From Oleiagrimonas sp963821885 (lineage in GTDB: Bacteria > Pseudomonadota > Gammaproteobacteria > Xanthomonadales > Rhodanobacteraceae): a stretch of 64,000 bases of DNA. The notes under the pieces are model-generated. The model worked only from the letters and a program-made list of their open reading frames with translations. It made no database searches and had not been told where the DNA came from. Each line of letters begins with the position of its first letter. The first letter of the stretch is position 1. The translations under genes were made by a program, and so were the position numbers. Of the stretch, positions 56,610 through 64,000 are shown piece after piece. Location of the stretch: assembly GCA_963821885.1 (NCBI GenBank), contig CAWGFN010000001.1, positions 186,001-250,000 of the forward strand. Direction: 5' to 3'.

Positions 56610-58187
56610 TCAGAAACGATCCGCGCTCGCCGCCGACCACTCGCCCGCCAGCGTCTCGGGCACCTCGTCGCGCACGAGCGCGCCCTCGGCGATCGGCGGA
56701 AACAGCTCGGCATAACTGCGCGGCGTGTGGTCCGGCAGGCGCCGCATCACCATGTCGGGACGCAACTCGTCCGGATGCGCCGCGCCGACCGAGCCGGTGA
56801 TGTCGAGGAAGCTGCGGATGGTGGCCTGGTGATAGCGCTGCACGTTCTCCGCGCGCTTGTCGATGTGGATGGCTCGAGCGCGGCGGATGTCCTGGGTCGC
56901 CACGCCGGTCGGGCAGGTGTTGGTATGGCAGCGCTGGGCCTGGATGCAACCGACCGCGAACATCATCGGCCGCGCCACGTTGCACACGTCTGCGCCCATG
57001 GCGATCTTGTGCATCATGTCGAAGCCGTCGGTGATTTTGCCGCTGGCGATCAGGCGGATCTTGTCGCGCAGGCCGCATCCGACCAGGGCGTTGTGCACGA
57101 AGGGCAGGGCCTCGTCGATGGTCAGGCCGAGGCGATCGGAATATTCCACCGGCGCGGCGCCGGTACCGCCCTCGGCGCCGTCGACGGTGATGAAGTCGGG
57201 CAGGATGCCGGTTTCCAGCATCGCCTTGCAGATGGACAGGAACTCGCTGCGACGGCCCACGCACAGCTTGAAGCCGACGGGGCGTCCGTCGGACAACTTG
57301 CGCAGGCGGGCGACGAAATGCATCAGGCCCCGCGGCGAGTCGAATTCCGGGTGAGCTGCTGGCGAGACGCAATCCTTGCCCTCGGGCACGCCACGGATGC
57401 GGGCGATCTCGGCGTCAACCTTGGAACCGGGCAGAACGCCGCCATGGCTGGGCTTGGCGCCCTGCGAGAGCTTGATTTCGATCATCCTGACCACGTCCTG
57501 GCAGGCCTTCTCGCGAAACTGCTCGTCATCAAAGCGGCCTTCGGGCGTGCGGCAGCCGAAGTAGCCCGAACCGATTTCCCAGATCAGATCGGCGCCGTAC
57601 CTGAGGTGGTAGGGCGTCAGGCCGCCTTCACCGGTGTCCTGCGCAAAGCCGCCCAGCTTGGCGCCCTTGTTCATGGCCATGACGGCATGGCTGCTGAGGG
57701 CGCCGAAGCTCATGGCCGAGATATTCAGGCGCGAGCTGTCGTAGGGGCGGGTGCACTCCGGGCCACCGATGCGCACGCGGGTGGCCGACTCGGGCACTTT
57801 CTTGACCGCGATCGAATGCAGGGCCAGCTTGTAGCCGCTGTCGTCGACGTCGTATTCGGTGCCGAACGGATGCACGCCCTCGGTACCGTACGCGCGCGCC
57901 TTGATCAGCGCGCGCTGCTGTCGTGTGTAGGGCCGTCCGCTCTTGTCGCTTTCCAGGAAGTACTGGCGTATCTCCGGGCTGATGAACTCCATGATGTAGC
58001 GCAGGTGGCCGATCACCGGGTAGTTGCTGAGCACGTTGTGGTACGAGATGAAGATGTCGTAGAGGCCGACCATGATCAGCAGGACGACAGGTATCAGGAC
58101 GTACAGGACCCCAGGATGCAGCGGTGCCATCCAGGCGATGATGGCCAGCGAAAGCACTGAGAGGATGTAGAAGACGACGCGCTGCAT
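56610..58187 (-). CDS. FMN-binding glutamate synthase-family protein
   Basis: Protein of 525 residues with two N-terminal membrane helices (about 5-40) and a glutamate-synthase-like FMN barrel. FMN and active-site segments are ISAMSFGALSSHAVMAMNKGAKLG and SQGAKPSHGGVLPGSKVDAEIAR, plus TVDGAEGGTGAAPVEYSDRLGL, and a cysteine-containing ARPMMFAVGCIQAQRCHTNTCPTGVATQ, which resembles the 3Fe-4S region. Unlike GltB it lacks the amidotransferase and C-terminal domains. Its physiological role is not established. Confidence 0.92.
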   Translation of the reverse strand: MQRVVFYILSVLSLAIIAWMAPLHPGVLYVLIPVVLLIMVGLYDIFISYHNVLSNYPVIGHLRYIMEFISPEIRQYFLESDKSGRPYTRQQRALIKARAYGTEGVHPFGTEYDVDDSGYKLALHSIAVKKVPESATRVRIGGPECTRPYDSSRLNISAMSFGALSSHAVMAMNKGAKLGGFAQDTGEGGLTPYHLRYGADLIWEIGSGYFGCRTPEGRFDDEQFREKACQDVVRMIEIKLSQGAKPSHGGVLPGSKVDAEIARIRGVPEGKDCVSPAAHPEFDSPRGLMHFVARLRKLSDGRPVGFKLCVGRRSEFLSICKAMLETGILPDFITVDGAEGGTGAAPVEYSDRLGLTIDEALPFVHNALVGCGLRDKIRLIASGKITDGFDMMHKIAMGADVCNVARPMMFAVGCIQAQRCHTNTCPTGVATQDIRRARAIHIDKRAENVQRYHQATIRSFLDITGSVGAAHPDELRPDMVMRRLPDHTPRSYAELFPPIAEGALVRDEVPETLAGEWSAASADRF

Positions 58188-58454
58188 GTTGATCTCCCTG
58201 GTGAACGGCGAAGAAGGGCCTCCGGCTCTTCACCCAGTGTACCGAGGCCTCCGCCATGCGGGCCAGTTCACGGCGGACGCGCACGGCGCCGGGCGGAAGC
58301 GGATCGCGCCGCCACGGCTGCCTGAATACAGACGAAACTGCATCCACGGAAATTTTGGCCCATGCGCTCCGGATGGGGTAGGTTGTGGCTTGGTTGCCGT
58401 GCATGACTCGTGCAGTGCGCGGTCGTCCCCATACGATCCCACGAGGAGATTCCC

Positions 58455-59042
58455 ATGCTGAAGATCCACAAGACCCTGATCATGGCCGTCGGACTGAGTG
58501 CCATGGCGCTTGGCGGTTGCTCCAATTACGTGACCAAGGCCGATTTCGACGCCGCGGTCCAGCGCCTGCAGTCGAAGGACCAGGATCTGCAGAACCAGAT
58601 CAATTCGCTGTCCCAGGACATGAAGCAGCACATGGCCAAGACCGATGCCCGCATCACGGCCATGGAAGGTCGCATCGACGTGGACAACATCGCCTACTTC
58701 GACTTCAACAAGGCCGACCTGCATGATGCCGACAAGGCCAAGCTCAAGGCTTTCGCCGACGTCATGAACAAGCATCACAGCATGGCGATGGTGACGGTGG
58801 AAGGCTTCGCCGACAACGCCGGCTCCAAGTCCTACAACAAGAAACTGGGCATGGAGCGTGCCGACGCCGTGCGCAATTTCCTGGTGACCGAGGGCGGCCT
58901 GTCCGCCGACCAGGTGCGCGCCGTCAGCTACGGCAAGGACATGAACCGCCAGGTCCAGCCGGGCAAGAGCCATGACGCCGGCTCGGACAACCGCCGTGCG
59001 ACGCTGGTGATCGATTTCGCCGGCGACGCCAGCGCATCCTGA
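58455..59042 (+). CDS. OmpA-family lipoprotein with Lpp-like coiled coil
   Basis: Lipoprotein of 195 residues. The signal peptide ends in the lipobox LGGC (cysteine near residue 23). Next comes a heptad-like segment (about 25-75, SNYVTKADFDAAVQRLQSKDQDLQNQINSLSQD) resembling Lpp. The C-terminal OmpA peptidoglycan-binding domain has IAYFDFNKADLHDADKAKL, VEGFADNAGSKSYNKKLGMERADAV and SDNRRATLVI. It would tie the outer membrane to the wall. GGAGATT precedes the start, and a terminator follows directly. Confidence 0.9.
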   Translation: MLKIHKTLIMAVGLSAMALGGCSNYVTKADFDAAVQRLQSKDQDLQNQINSLSQDMKQHMAKTDARITAMEGRIDVDNIAYFDFNKADLHDADKAKLKAFADVMNKHHSMAMVTVEGFADNAGSKSYNKKLGMERADAVRNFLVTEGGLSADQVRAVSYGKDMNRQVQPGKSHDAGSDNRRATLVIDFAGDASAS

Positions 59043-59062
59043 GCCCAGCCAAGCGAAACCCG

Positions 59063-59095
59063 CGCCCCGGTCGGTTCCACCGCCCGGGGCGTTTT
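59063..59095 (+). terminator. Intrinsic terminator of the OmpA-like gene
   Basis: Eight-bp stem CGCCCCGG / CCGGGGCG (59063-59070 and 59084-59091) with a 13-base loop, followed by TTTT. It ends one base before the thpR start codon chosen here. Confidence 0.8.
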
Positions 59096-59096
59096 C

Positions 59097-59648
59097 ATGT
59101 CGCAGATGGGTATGTCACTGCCAGCAGGTCGCTATTTCCTGGCGCTTTGGCCGCCGCCATGGGTGCGCGGGGCCATCGCCGCTGCCGCGCGTGACTGGCT
59201 GCATGATGCGCGTGATGCGTGCCGGCCGATGGACCCCGGGCGCTATCACCTGACCCTGGCATTCCTCGGCGATCTCGATGAAGCCCGGGCCGCACGGCTC
59301 GCCGCATGTGCCGGGCCGTGGTCCTCGCGGCCGATGAAACCATTCACGATCACCCTGGACCGTTCGGGCCAATTCGGCTCGCGGGTGGCCTGGCTCGGTT
59401 GCAGCGAGCCCGCGCCCGGACTGATGGCCCTGCACGATGCGCTCGGGCGCGAGCTGCGCCATGCCGACCTTGCCGATGGCTCGCCACGGGACTTCCTGCC
59501 CCATGTCACGCTGGCGCGCGACATGCAGGGTGACTGGCCCGCGTCGCCGCCTGTTCGGGGCATCACCTGGTCAGTGCATCGATTCGTGCTGGTCAGGAGT
59601 CTGCCCGAGATGGACCATGCTTACCGGATCGTGATGTCGTCCGGCTGA
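59097..59648 (+). CDS. thpR: RNA 2',3'-cyclic phosphodiesterase (2H family)
   Basis: Protein of about 183 residues with the two HxTx motifs of the 2H phosphoesterases, HLTLAFLG and HVTLARD, and the N-terminal RYFLALWPP. It hydrolyses 2',3'-cyclic phosphates and was first described as a 2'-5' RNA ligase (LigT). Starts at ATG 59106 and 59112 are equally possible; the first lies directly against the upstream terminator. Confidence 0.9.
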   Translation: MSQMGMSLPAGRYFLALWPPPWVRGAIAAAARDWLHDARDACRPMDPGRYHLTLAFLGDLDEARAARLAACAGPWSSRPMKPFTITLDRSGQFGSRVAWLGCSEPAPGLMALHDALGRELRHADLADGSPRDFLPHVTLARDMQGDWPASPPVRGITWSVHRFVLVRSLPEMDHAYRIVMSSG

Positions 59649-59670
59649 GCATCACGCGCGGGCATCTGCT

Positions 59671-60630
59671 TCATGCCTTGTCGATGTCGGCAAACGAACC
59701 CAGGATGTCGGGCGCCAGGCCCATGCGTCGACACGACTGCGCGGCAACACCGTCGCGCAGGGCGGCGCGGAAGCCCGGCGCCATGAGGCGCAGGGTTCGC
59801 GCGGCCATGCGCGCCTTCGCGCGTTGCAGCGGGGTACGTTGCATGAGCAGCCGGGCCCATGGAGGCAGCAGTTCCGCACCCGCGTGCAGGAAAAGCCCGC
59901 GTGACAATCCGGCGGCCGGGACCGGCAGCTGGATGTTGCCGAGCACGCGCAGGACCTCGCGCGAACGCTCGTCGTAACGCAGTTGCGCCTGCGCCCCGGC
60001 CAGATAGCTCTCGACGTCGGCTTCACTGGCGGGCACGTCACGCGCGCCCAGCGCTTCGGCCACGCGACGCACTTCGTCGAAATACGCGTCGGCCACGCGG
60101 CCAGGCACGGCCAGCGGGCCGTAATGGCGAAAGCCCTGCAGGAATGCGTACGCCTCGGTGACGTGGACCCAGGTCAGAAGTTCCGGATCGCTGGCCGCGT
60201 AGGGCACGCCATCGGCGGTGTGGCCGTGGATGCCGGCATGAATGCGGCGCACGCGCTCGATCATGGCCCATGCGGCCATGGTGGGCGCATAGGTCGTACC
60301 GCCGACGAAGGTCGTGGTGCGGCGTAGCCGGCCGACCAGATCCTGGCGGAAACCCGAGTGATCCCAGACCGCCGCCAGTGCGCGTGGATGCAGCGTCTGC
60401 AACATCAGGGCGCACAGCCCGCCCGCAAGCATGCCCGGGAAATCGGCGTGGATGCGCCAGGTCACGCTGTCGGGCCCGAACAGGCCCGCATCGCCCGATG
60501 GATGCAGGTAATCGACGCCGCTCGCGGCGTCGCGGGGGAAGGCCTTGAGGACCCAGTTGCGCAGAGCCTTCAGGTGCGGTGAGCGTGCCGATGCCGACAT
60601 GGATGCCTTGACGCGAGCGTGGTGTTTCAT
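59671..60630 (-). CDS. MpaB-family oxygenase (DUF2236)
   Basis: Protein of 319 residues of the DUF2236/MpaB/latex-clearing-protein superfamily of haem oxygenases. Typical are TWRIHADFPGMLAGGLCALMLQTLHPRALAAVWDHSGF, RRTTTFVGGTTYAPTMAA and LLTWVHVTEAYAFLQGF, whose histidines match the haem-ligand positions of the family. The function of proteobacterial members is unknown. ATG 60630 was chosen; the frame is open to 60663. It is divergent from nothing close and ends before thpR in convergent orientation. Confidence 0.82.
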   Translation of the reverse strand: MKHHARVKASMSASARSPHLKALRNWVLKAFPRDAASGVDYLHPSGDAGLFGPDSVTWRIHADFPGMLAGGLCALMLQTLHPRALAAVWDHSGFRQDLVGRLRRTTTFVGGTTYAPTMAAWAMIERVRRIHAGIHGHTADGVPYAASDPELLTWVHVTEAYAFLQGFRHYGPLAVPGRVADAYFDEVRRVAEALGARDVPASEADVESYLAGAQAQLRYDERSREVLRVLGNIQLPVPAAGLSRGLFLHAGAELLPPWARLLMQRTPLQRAKARMAARTLRLMAPGFRAALRDGVAAQSCRRMGLAPDILGSFADIDKA

Positions 60631-60674
60631 TGTGCCCGATCGTCGATGGCTGGCGTGCGGCATCCGCGCGAGGC

Positions 60675-60705
60675 AAAAAAAAGCCCCGCCGTCGGCGGGG
60701 CTTTT
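60675..60705. terminator. Bidirectional terminator between rne and the MpaB-family gene region
   Basis: Eight-bp stem GCCCCGCC / GGCGGGGC (60683-60690 and 60694-60701) around GTC. It has A8 on the left (T8 on the minus strand, downstream of rne) and TTTT on the right. It efficiently ends rne. Confidence 0.92.
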
Positions 60706-60726
60706 GCGTGCACGCAGTGCATCACC

Positions 60727-63700
60727 TCATTGCGAGCCGTCGCCAGCGGGGCTGTCGGACGGCGCGGGCGCGCGTTGCGGCTTGGGCGATGCGCTTCCGG
60801 AGGTCGAAGCCGGTGTCGAAGCCGGTACAGGTGTGTTCGCCGGTGCCGGAGTTGGCGACGCAGCCGGTGCGGGTGTCGGTGCGGGTGTCGGTGCGGGTGC
60901 CGGGGGCGCCTGCATGGGCGCTGCCGTCGGGCGCGACGGTTGCGGCACCGCCGGTGCGACAGGCGCGACGGGCGGGGCGACCGGAGATGGCGCGGCCACC
61001 GGGCGCGGCGCGGACGGCGTTGCCGTGGGGGCGGAGCGCGGCGCGTCGGTAGCGGGCGACGGAGCCATCGCCGGCGGGCGCGGCGCGGGCGGCTGAGTCG
61101 ACGACGGGGTGGACGATGCGGTGGGCGCGGGCGAGGACGACGGCACGGATACGCTCGAAGCCGACGGCTGGGGCGAATGCATGCGATCGGTCGACGGAGC
61201 CGAGGCTGGCGGAGCGACCGGAGCGGGTGCCGAAGCCGAAGCCGGAGTCGGAGTCGGAGCCGATGCCGGAGCTGGAGCCGGAGTCGGAGTCGGAGCCGAT
61301 GCCGGAGCTGGAGCCGGAGCCGATGCCGGAGTCGGAGTCGGAGCCGATGCCGGAGCCGGAGTCGGAGCCGATGCCGGAGCCGATGCCGGAGCCGATGCTG
61401 GAGCCGATGCCGTAGCCGGAGCCGTAGCCGTAGCCGGAGTCGGAGTCGATGCCGGAGCCGGACGTGATGCCTGGGTCTCGGGCTTCGCGCTGCCCTCGCT
61501 CACGGGCGCCGATGCCGAACCGTCCTGGGACGGCTTCGCGTTGCTCTCGGTGGCGGCGCGGTTGCCGCGATTGGAGCGACGCGGTTCGGTGGCTGGAGCC
61601 TCGGGGGCTTTTCCTGCCGCGGGCGATGCCTGCGGCGCAGCCTGGGCACCCTTGTCCTGCGACGTCGCTGCCGGAGCATCGGCAGCCTGCTCGGCACCAC
61701 CGCGACGACGGCGACGACCGCCGCGACGGCCACGACGACGACGCTGGCCGCTGGCCTTGCCGTCATCGGGCTGGGTGGCGGGATTGTCGTTGGACGAACG
61801 TTCCTTGCCACGCGTATCGGAGGCAGGGCCGGCATCGACAGTCGAGTCGGATGGCGCGGGAGACGACGTGGCCGGCGCCGGAGCGGCTGCGGCCTTCTTC
61901 TCCGGCTTGCTTTCCTCGGAGCGACTGGGATCCTGGCCGCGACGGCCGCGGGATTCACCCTCGCTGCCGCGCGATGCATTGCGGTTTCCGCGTCCCCCGT
62001 TGCCCGACTTGCCGCCGGAGCGGCTGCCGGACTTGCCGTTGGATGCACGTTCGGCGTCATCGCCGGCGCGACCGCGGCGCGAGCTGCCGGAGGAGCGCCG
62101 CTCGGTACGACGACGGCTTTCGCTCGTGCCCTGGCGCTCGGTCCGGTCAGCGGAGCTGCGCGTGGTGCCGCGGGCACGGGACGTCGACGATTTCTCGGTC
62201 GTCTCCGGCTCCGATTCCTGGCTGCTGAACAGTCCGCCGAAAAGGCGACTCAGCAGGCCCGGGCGCTGGGTGGCGGGCTCGGCAGCAGGGGCCGCTTCCG
62301 GTTCGGGCTCGTACGGTGTCGGGGCCGGCGTGGCGTGCGCGATGCGGTTGACCGCGGGCTCCTCGGAGCTGCCCAGGGCCTGGCCCATCTTGCGCAGCGG
62401 GTCGGCCTCGACTTCGGTCAGGCGCGCGTAGCTGGGCTTGGTGTGCTCGCCCATGTCCACTTCGCGGATGCGGGTGATTTCCAGGTGCGGGGTGCGCAGC
62501 TTCTCGTCGGCCACGACGACCACGTGCACCTTGTGCCGCATCTCGATCTCGACCACGCTGGCGCGCTTTTCGTTGAGCAGGAAGTTGGCCACCGACAGCG
62601 GTGCCTGGATCAGCACCTGGCCGGTGTTTTCCTTCATCGCGTGCTCCTCGACCAGGCGCAGCGCGGACAGCGACAGCGATTCCACGCTGCGAATATGGCC
62701 GTGGCCATCGCACCGCGGACAGACGATCTTGGTGGCCTCGCCCAGGCTCGGGCGCAGGCGCTGGCGCGACATCTCCAGCAGGCCGAAGCGCGAGATGCGG
62801 CCGACCTGCACGCGGGCGCGGTCCTGGCGCAGGGCATCCTTGAGCCGGTCCTCGACCTCGCGCTGGTGCCGCGGGCTGTCCATGTCGATGAAATCGATCA
62901 CGATCAGTCCACCGGCATCGCGGATGCGCAACTGACGGGCCACTTCGACGGCGGCCTCGCAGTTGGTGTTGAACGCGGTTTCCTCGATGTCGCTGCCCTT
63001 GGTCGCGCGCGCCGAGTTGATATCGATCGAGGTCAGCGCCTCGGTCGGATCGATCACGATCGAGCCACCGGAGGGCAGGCGCACGGTGCGGTCAAACGCG
63101 CTCTCGATCTGGGTCTCGATCTGGAATCGCGAGAACAGCGGGGTGGGGTCCTGGTACAGCTTGAGCTTGCGCAGCGAGTTGGGCATGACCTGCTCCATGA
63201 ACTCGCGCGCTTCCTCGTACATCTCCGGCTCGTCGATGAGAATCTCGCCGATGTCGCCACGCAGGTAGTCACGCAGGGCGCGGATGAACAGGCGCGACTC
63301 CTGGTAGACCAGGAACGGGGCTTTCCGGGCCTGCCCGGCGGTCGAGATCGCCTTCCACAGCTGCAGCAGGTAGTCCAGGTCCCACTGCAGTTCCTCGGCG
63401 CTGCGCCCCATGCCGGCGGTGCGCACGATCAGGCCCATGTGCTCGGGCACGTCCAGGTGATCGAGCGCTTCCTTCAGCGCGGCGCGATCATCGCCCTCGA
63501 TGCGGCGCGAGACGCCACCGGCCTTCGGGTTGTTGGGCATCAGCACCATGTAGCGCCCGGCCAGGCTGATGTAGGTGGTCAGGGCGGCGCCCTTGTTGCC
63601 GCGCTCCTCCTTCTCGACCTGGACGATCAGCTCCTGGCCTTCCTTGAGCAGGTTGCGGATGCCGCTCTTGTGGGGGTCGGCGCCCTCGGGGAAGTACTCG

Positions 63701-63924
63701 CGGGCCACTTCCTTGAGCGGCAGGAAGCCGTGGCGCTCGGCGCCGTACTCGATGAAGCAGGCTTCCAGGGAAGGCTCGACGCGCGTGATGCGCCCCTTGT
63801 AGATGTTGGCCTTCTTCTGTTCGCGGGAGGGGATCTCGATATCGAGATCGTAGAGGTTCTGGCCATCGACGATGGCCACACGCAACTCTTCGCGCTGAGT
63901 CGCGTTGATCAACATGCGTTTCAT
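60727..63924 (-). CDS. rne: Ribonuclease E
   Basis: Essential endoribonuclease and degradosome scaffold of 1065 residues. The N-terminal half has the S1 domain (about 35-120, AEYGAERHGFLPLKEVAREYF region), the RNase H-like and DNase I-like cores (VIDFIDMDSPRHQREVEDRL with catalytic aspartates) and the zinc-link CPRCDGHG at about residue 401, in the E. coli position. The C-terminal half is disordered: two Arg-rich RNA-binding stretches (about 600-700 and 725-745) and a long Ala/Pro tail from about residue 790. I chose MKRMLINATQ at 63924; the frame extends to 63945. Confidence 0.96.
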   Translation of the reverse strand: MKRMLINATQREELRVAIVDGQNLYDLDIEIPSREQKKANIYKGRITRVEPSLEACFIEYGAERHGFLPLKEVAREYFPEGADPHKSGIRNLLKEGQELIVQVEKEERGNKGAALTTYISLAGRYMVLMPNNPKAGGVSRRIEGDDRAALKEALDHLDVPEHMGLIVRTAGMGRSAEELQWDLDYLLQLWKAISTAGQARKAPFLVYQESRLFIRALRDYLRGDIGEILIDEPEMYEEAREFMEQVMPNSLRKLKLYQDPTPLFSRFQIETQIESAFDRTVRLPSGGSIVIDPTEALTSIDINSARATKGSDIEETAFNTNCEAAVEVARQLRIRDAGGLIVIDFIDMDSPRHQREVEDRLKDALRQDRARVQVGRISRFGLLEMSRQRLRPSLGEATKIVCPRCDGHGHIRSVESLSLSALRLVEEHAMKENTGQVLIQAPLSVANFLLNEKRASVVEIEMRHKVHVVVVADEKLRTPHLEITRIREVDMGEHTKPSYARLTEVEADPLRKMGQALGSSEEPAVNRIAHATPAPTPYEPEPEAAPAAEPATQRPGLLSRLFGGLFSSQESEPETTEKSSTSRARGTTRSSADRTERQGTSESRRRTERRSSGSSRRGRAGDDAERASNGKSGSRSGGKSGNGGRGNRNASRGSEGESRGRRGQDPSRSEESKPEKKAAAAPAPATSSPAPSDSTVDAGPASDTRGKERSSNDNPATQPDDGKASGQRRRRGRRGGRRRRRGGAEQAADAPAATSQDKGAQAAPQASPAAGKAPEAPATEPRRSNRGNRAATESNAKPSQDGSASAPVSEGSAKPETQASRPAPASTPTPATATAPATASAPASAPASAPASAPTPAPASAPTPTPASAPAPAPASAPTPTPAPAPASAPTPTPASASAPAPVAPPASAPSTDRMHSPQPSASSVSVPSSSPAPTASSTPSSTQPPAPRPPAMAPSPATDAPRSAPTATPSAPRPVAAPSPVAPPVAPVAPAVPQPSRPTAAPMQAPPAPAPTPAPTPAPAASPTPAPANTPVPASTPASTSGSASPKPQRAPAPSDSPAGDGSQ
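61218..61460. repeat. Ala/Pro-coding tandem repeats in the rne tail
   Basis: Six-base units (GGAGCC, GGAGTC, GATGCC) build degenerate tandem arrays. A 36-bp unit is duplicated exactly at 61241-61276 and 61277-61312, and a further copy is partly altered. They encode an (Ala-Pro/Ser-Thr-Pro)-type low-complexity stretch of the RNase E tail, which is likely to vary in length between strains. Confidence 0.85.
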
Positions 63925-64000
63925 TTTTAAATGGTTCCTTGGCACCCCGCGGGGGCCGCGCGCCGCGGCGGCGCCATCGGGCGGCCTGCCGGGGATCGCG

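Noticed and set aside
61241..61312. CRISPR-like direct repeats
   Set aside because: The 36-bp units are contiguous without spacers and lie in frame inside rne, so they are coding tandem repeats.
61109..62431. Open frame of 440 codons with Ala/Gly repeats on the plus strand in the rne tail
   Set aside because: It is the complement of the Pro/Ala repeat array in rne; there is no promoter or ribosome-binding site.

Overview
The window is 64 kb of GC-rich, tightly packed chromosome from a gammaproteobacterium, most likely Xanthomonadales (Lysobacterales), with Rhodanobacteraceae as my best guess. The reasons are the gene order (ssrA-smpB next to ratA-rnfH-bamE-fur; smc-zipA; cmk-rpsA-ihfB-lapAB), a cysteine-free Fur of the Pseudomonas/Xanthomonas type, a tmRNA tag ending NYALAA, and YtrA-type GntR control of an ABC exporter. 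I see no prophage, insertion sequence, integron, CRISPR array, rRNA or tRNA gene. The window cuts roxA at its left edge; rne is complete at its right end.

Layout. 1-7.2 kb: roxA and purB on the minus strand, then on the plus strand a bacterial proteasome-like (Anbu) cluster (ATP-grasp, alpha-E, Anbu) and fumC. 7.2-9.85 kb: a four-gene minus-strand operon (small membrane protein, YtrA-like GntR regulator, ABC ATPase, permease) behind a promoter that overlaps a near-perfect operator palindrome. 9.9-12.5 kb: the trans-translation block (tmRNA, SmpB), RatA, RnfH, BamE and Fur. 12.5-15.2 kb: a structured non-coding region that looks like a CsrA/RsmA-titrating small RNA, beside a MASE1 histidine kinase and a divergent NarL/UhpA-type response regulator. 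15.2-21.4 kb: STAS-like protein, prfB with its programmed frameshift, an unknown secreted protein, lysS, an acyltransferase, YciI and BolA.

21.6-34.8 kb: core cell biology. smc and zipA serve chromosome organisation and division. An acyl-CoA-binding protein follows, then cmk-rpsA-ihfB, lapA-lapB and an O-antigen/undecaprenyl-sugar cluster (WecA/WbpL-like transferase, WbpM-like dehydratase, galU). 35-43.4 kb: a 2000-residue alpha-2-macroglobulin and its partner penicillin-binding protein 1C, thought to act together in periplasmic defence and wall repair. 43.4-54.7 kb: mostly single metabolic or stress genes (FAD oxidoreductase, CsaA-like protein, MBL hydrolase, GST, DUF5916 outer-membrane protein, PIN protein, S10 carboxypeptidase, sulfotransferase, slipin/NfeD pair). 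54.8-64 kb: two 16S rRNA modification enzymes, an FMN glutamate-synthase-like protein, an OmpA-like lipoprotein, ThpR, an MpaB-family oxygenase, and RNase E with an expanded Pro/Ala-repeat tail.

The most interesting unexplained element is the structured RNA at about 12594-12785 (minus strand). It has eight GGA triplets, five of them in predicted hairpin loops, a strong intrinsic terminator and an AT-rich palindromic upstream region, and it lies directly beside the two-component system. I read it as a candidate Rsm/Csr-type regulatory RNA. Start codons were chosen by ribosome-binding site, overlap and family length; uncertain ones are flagged.
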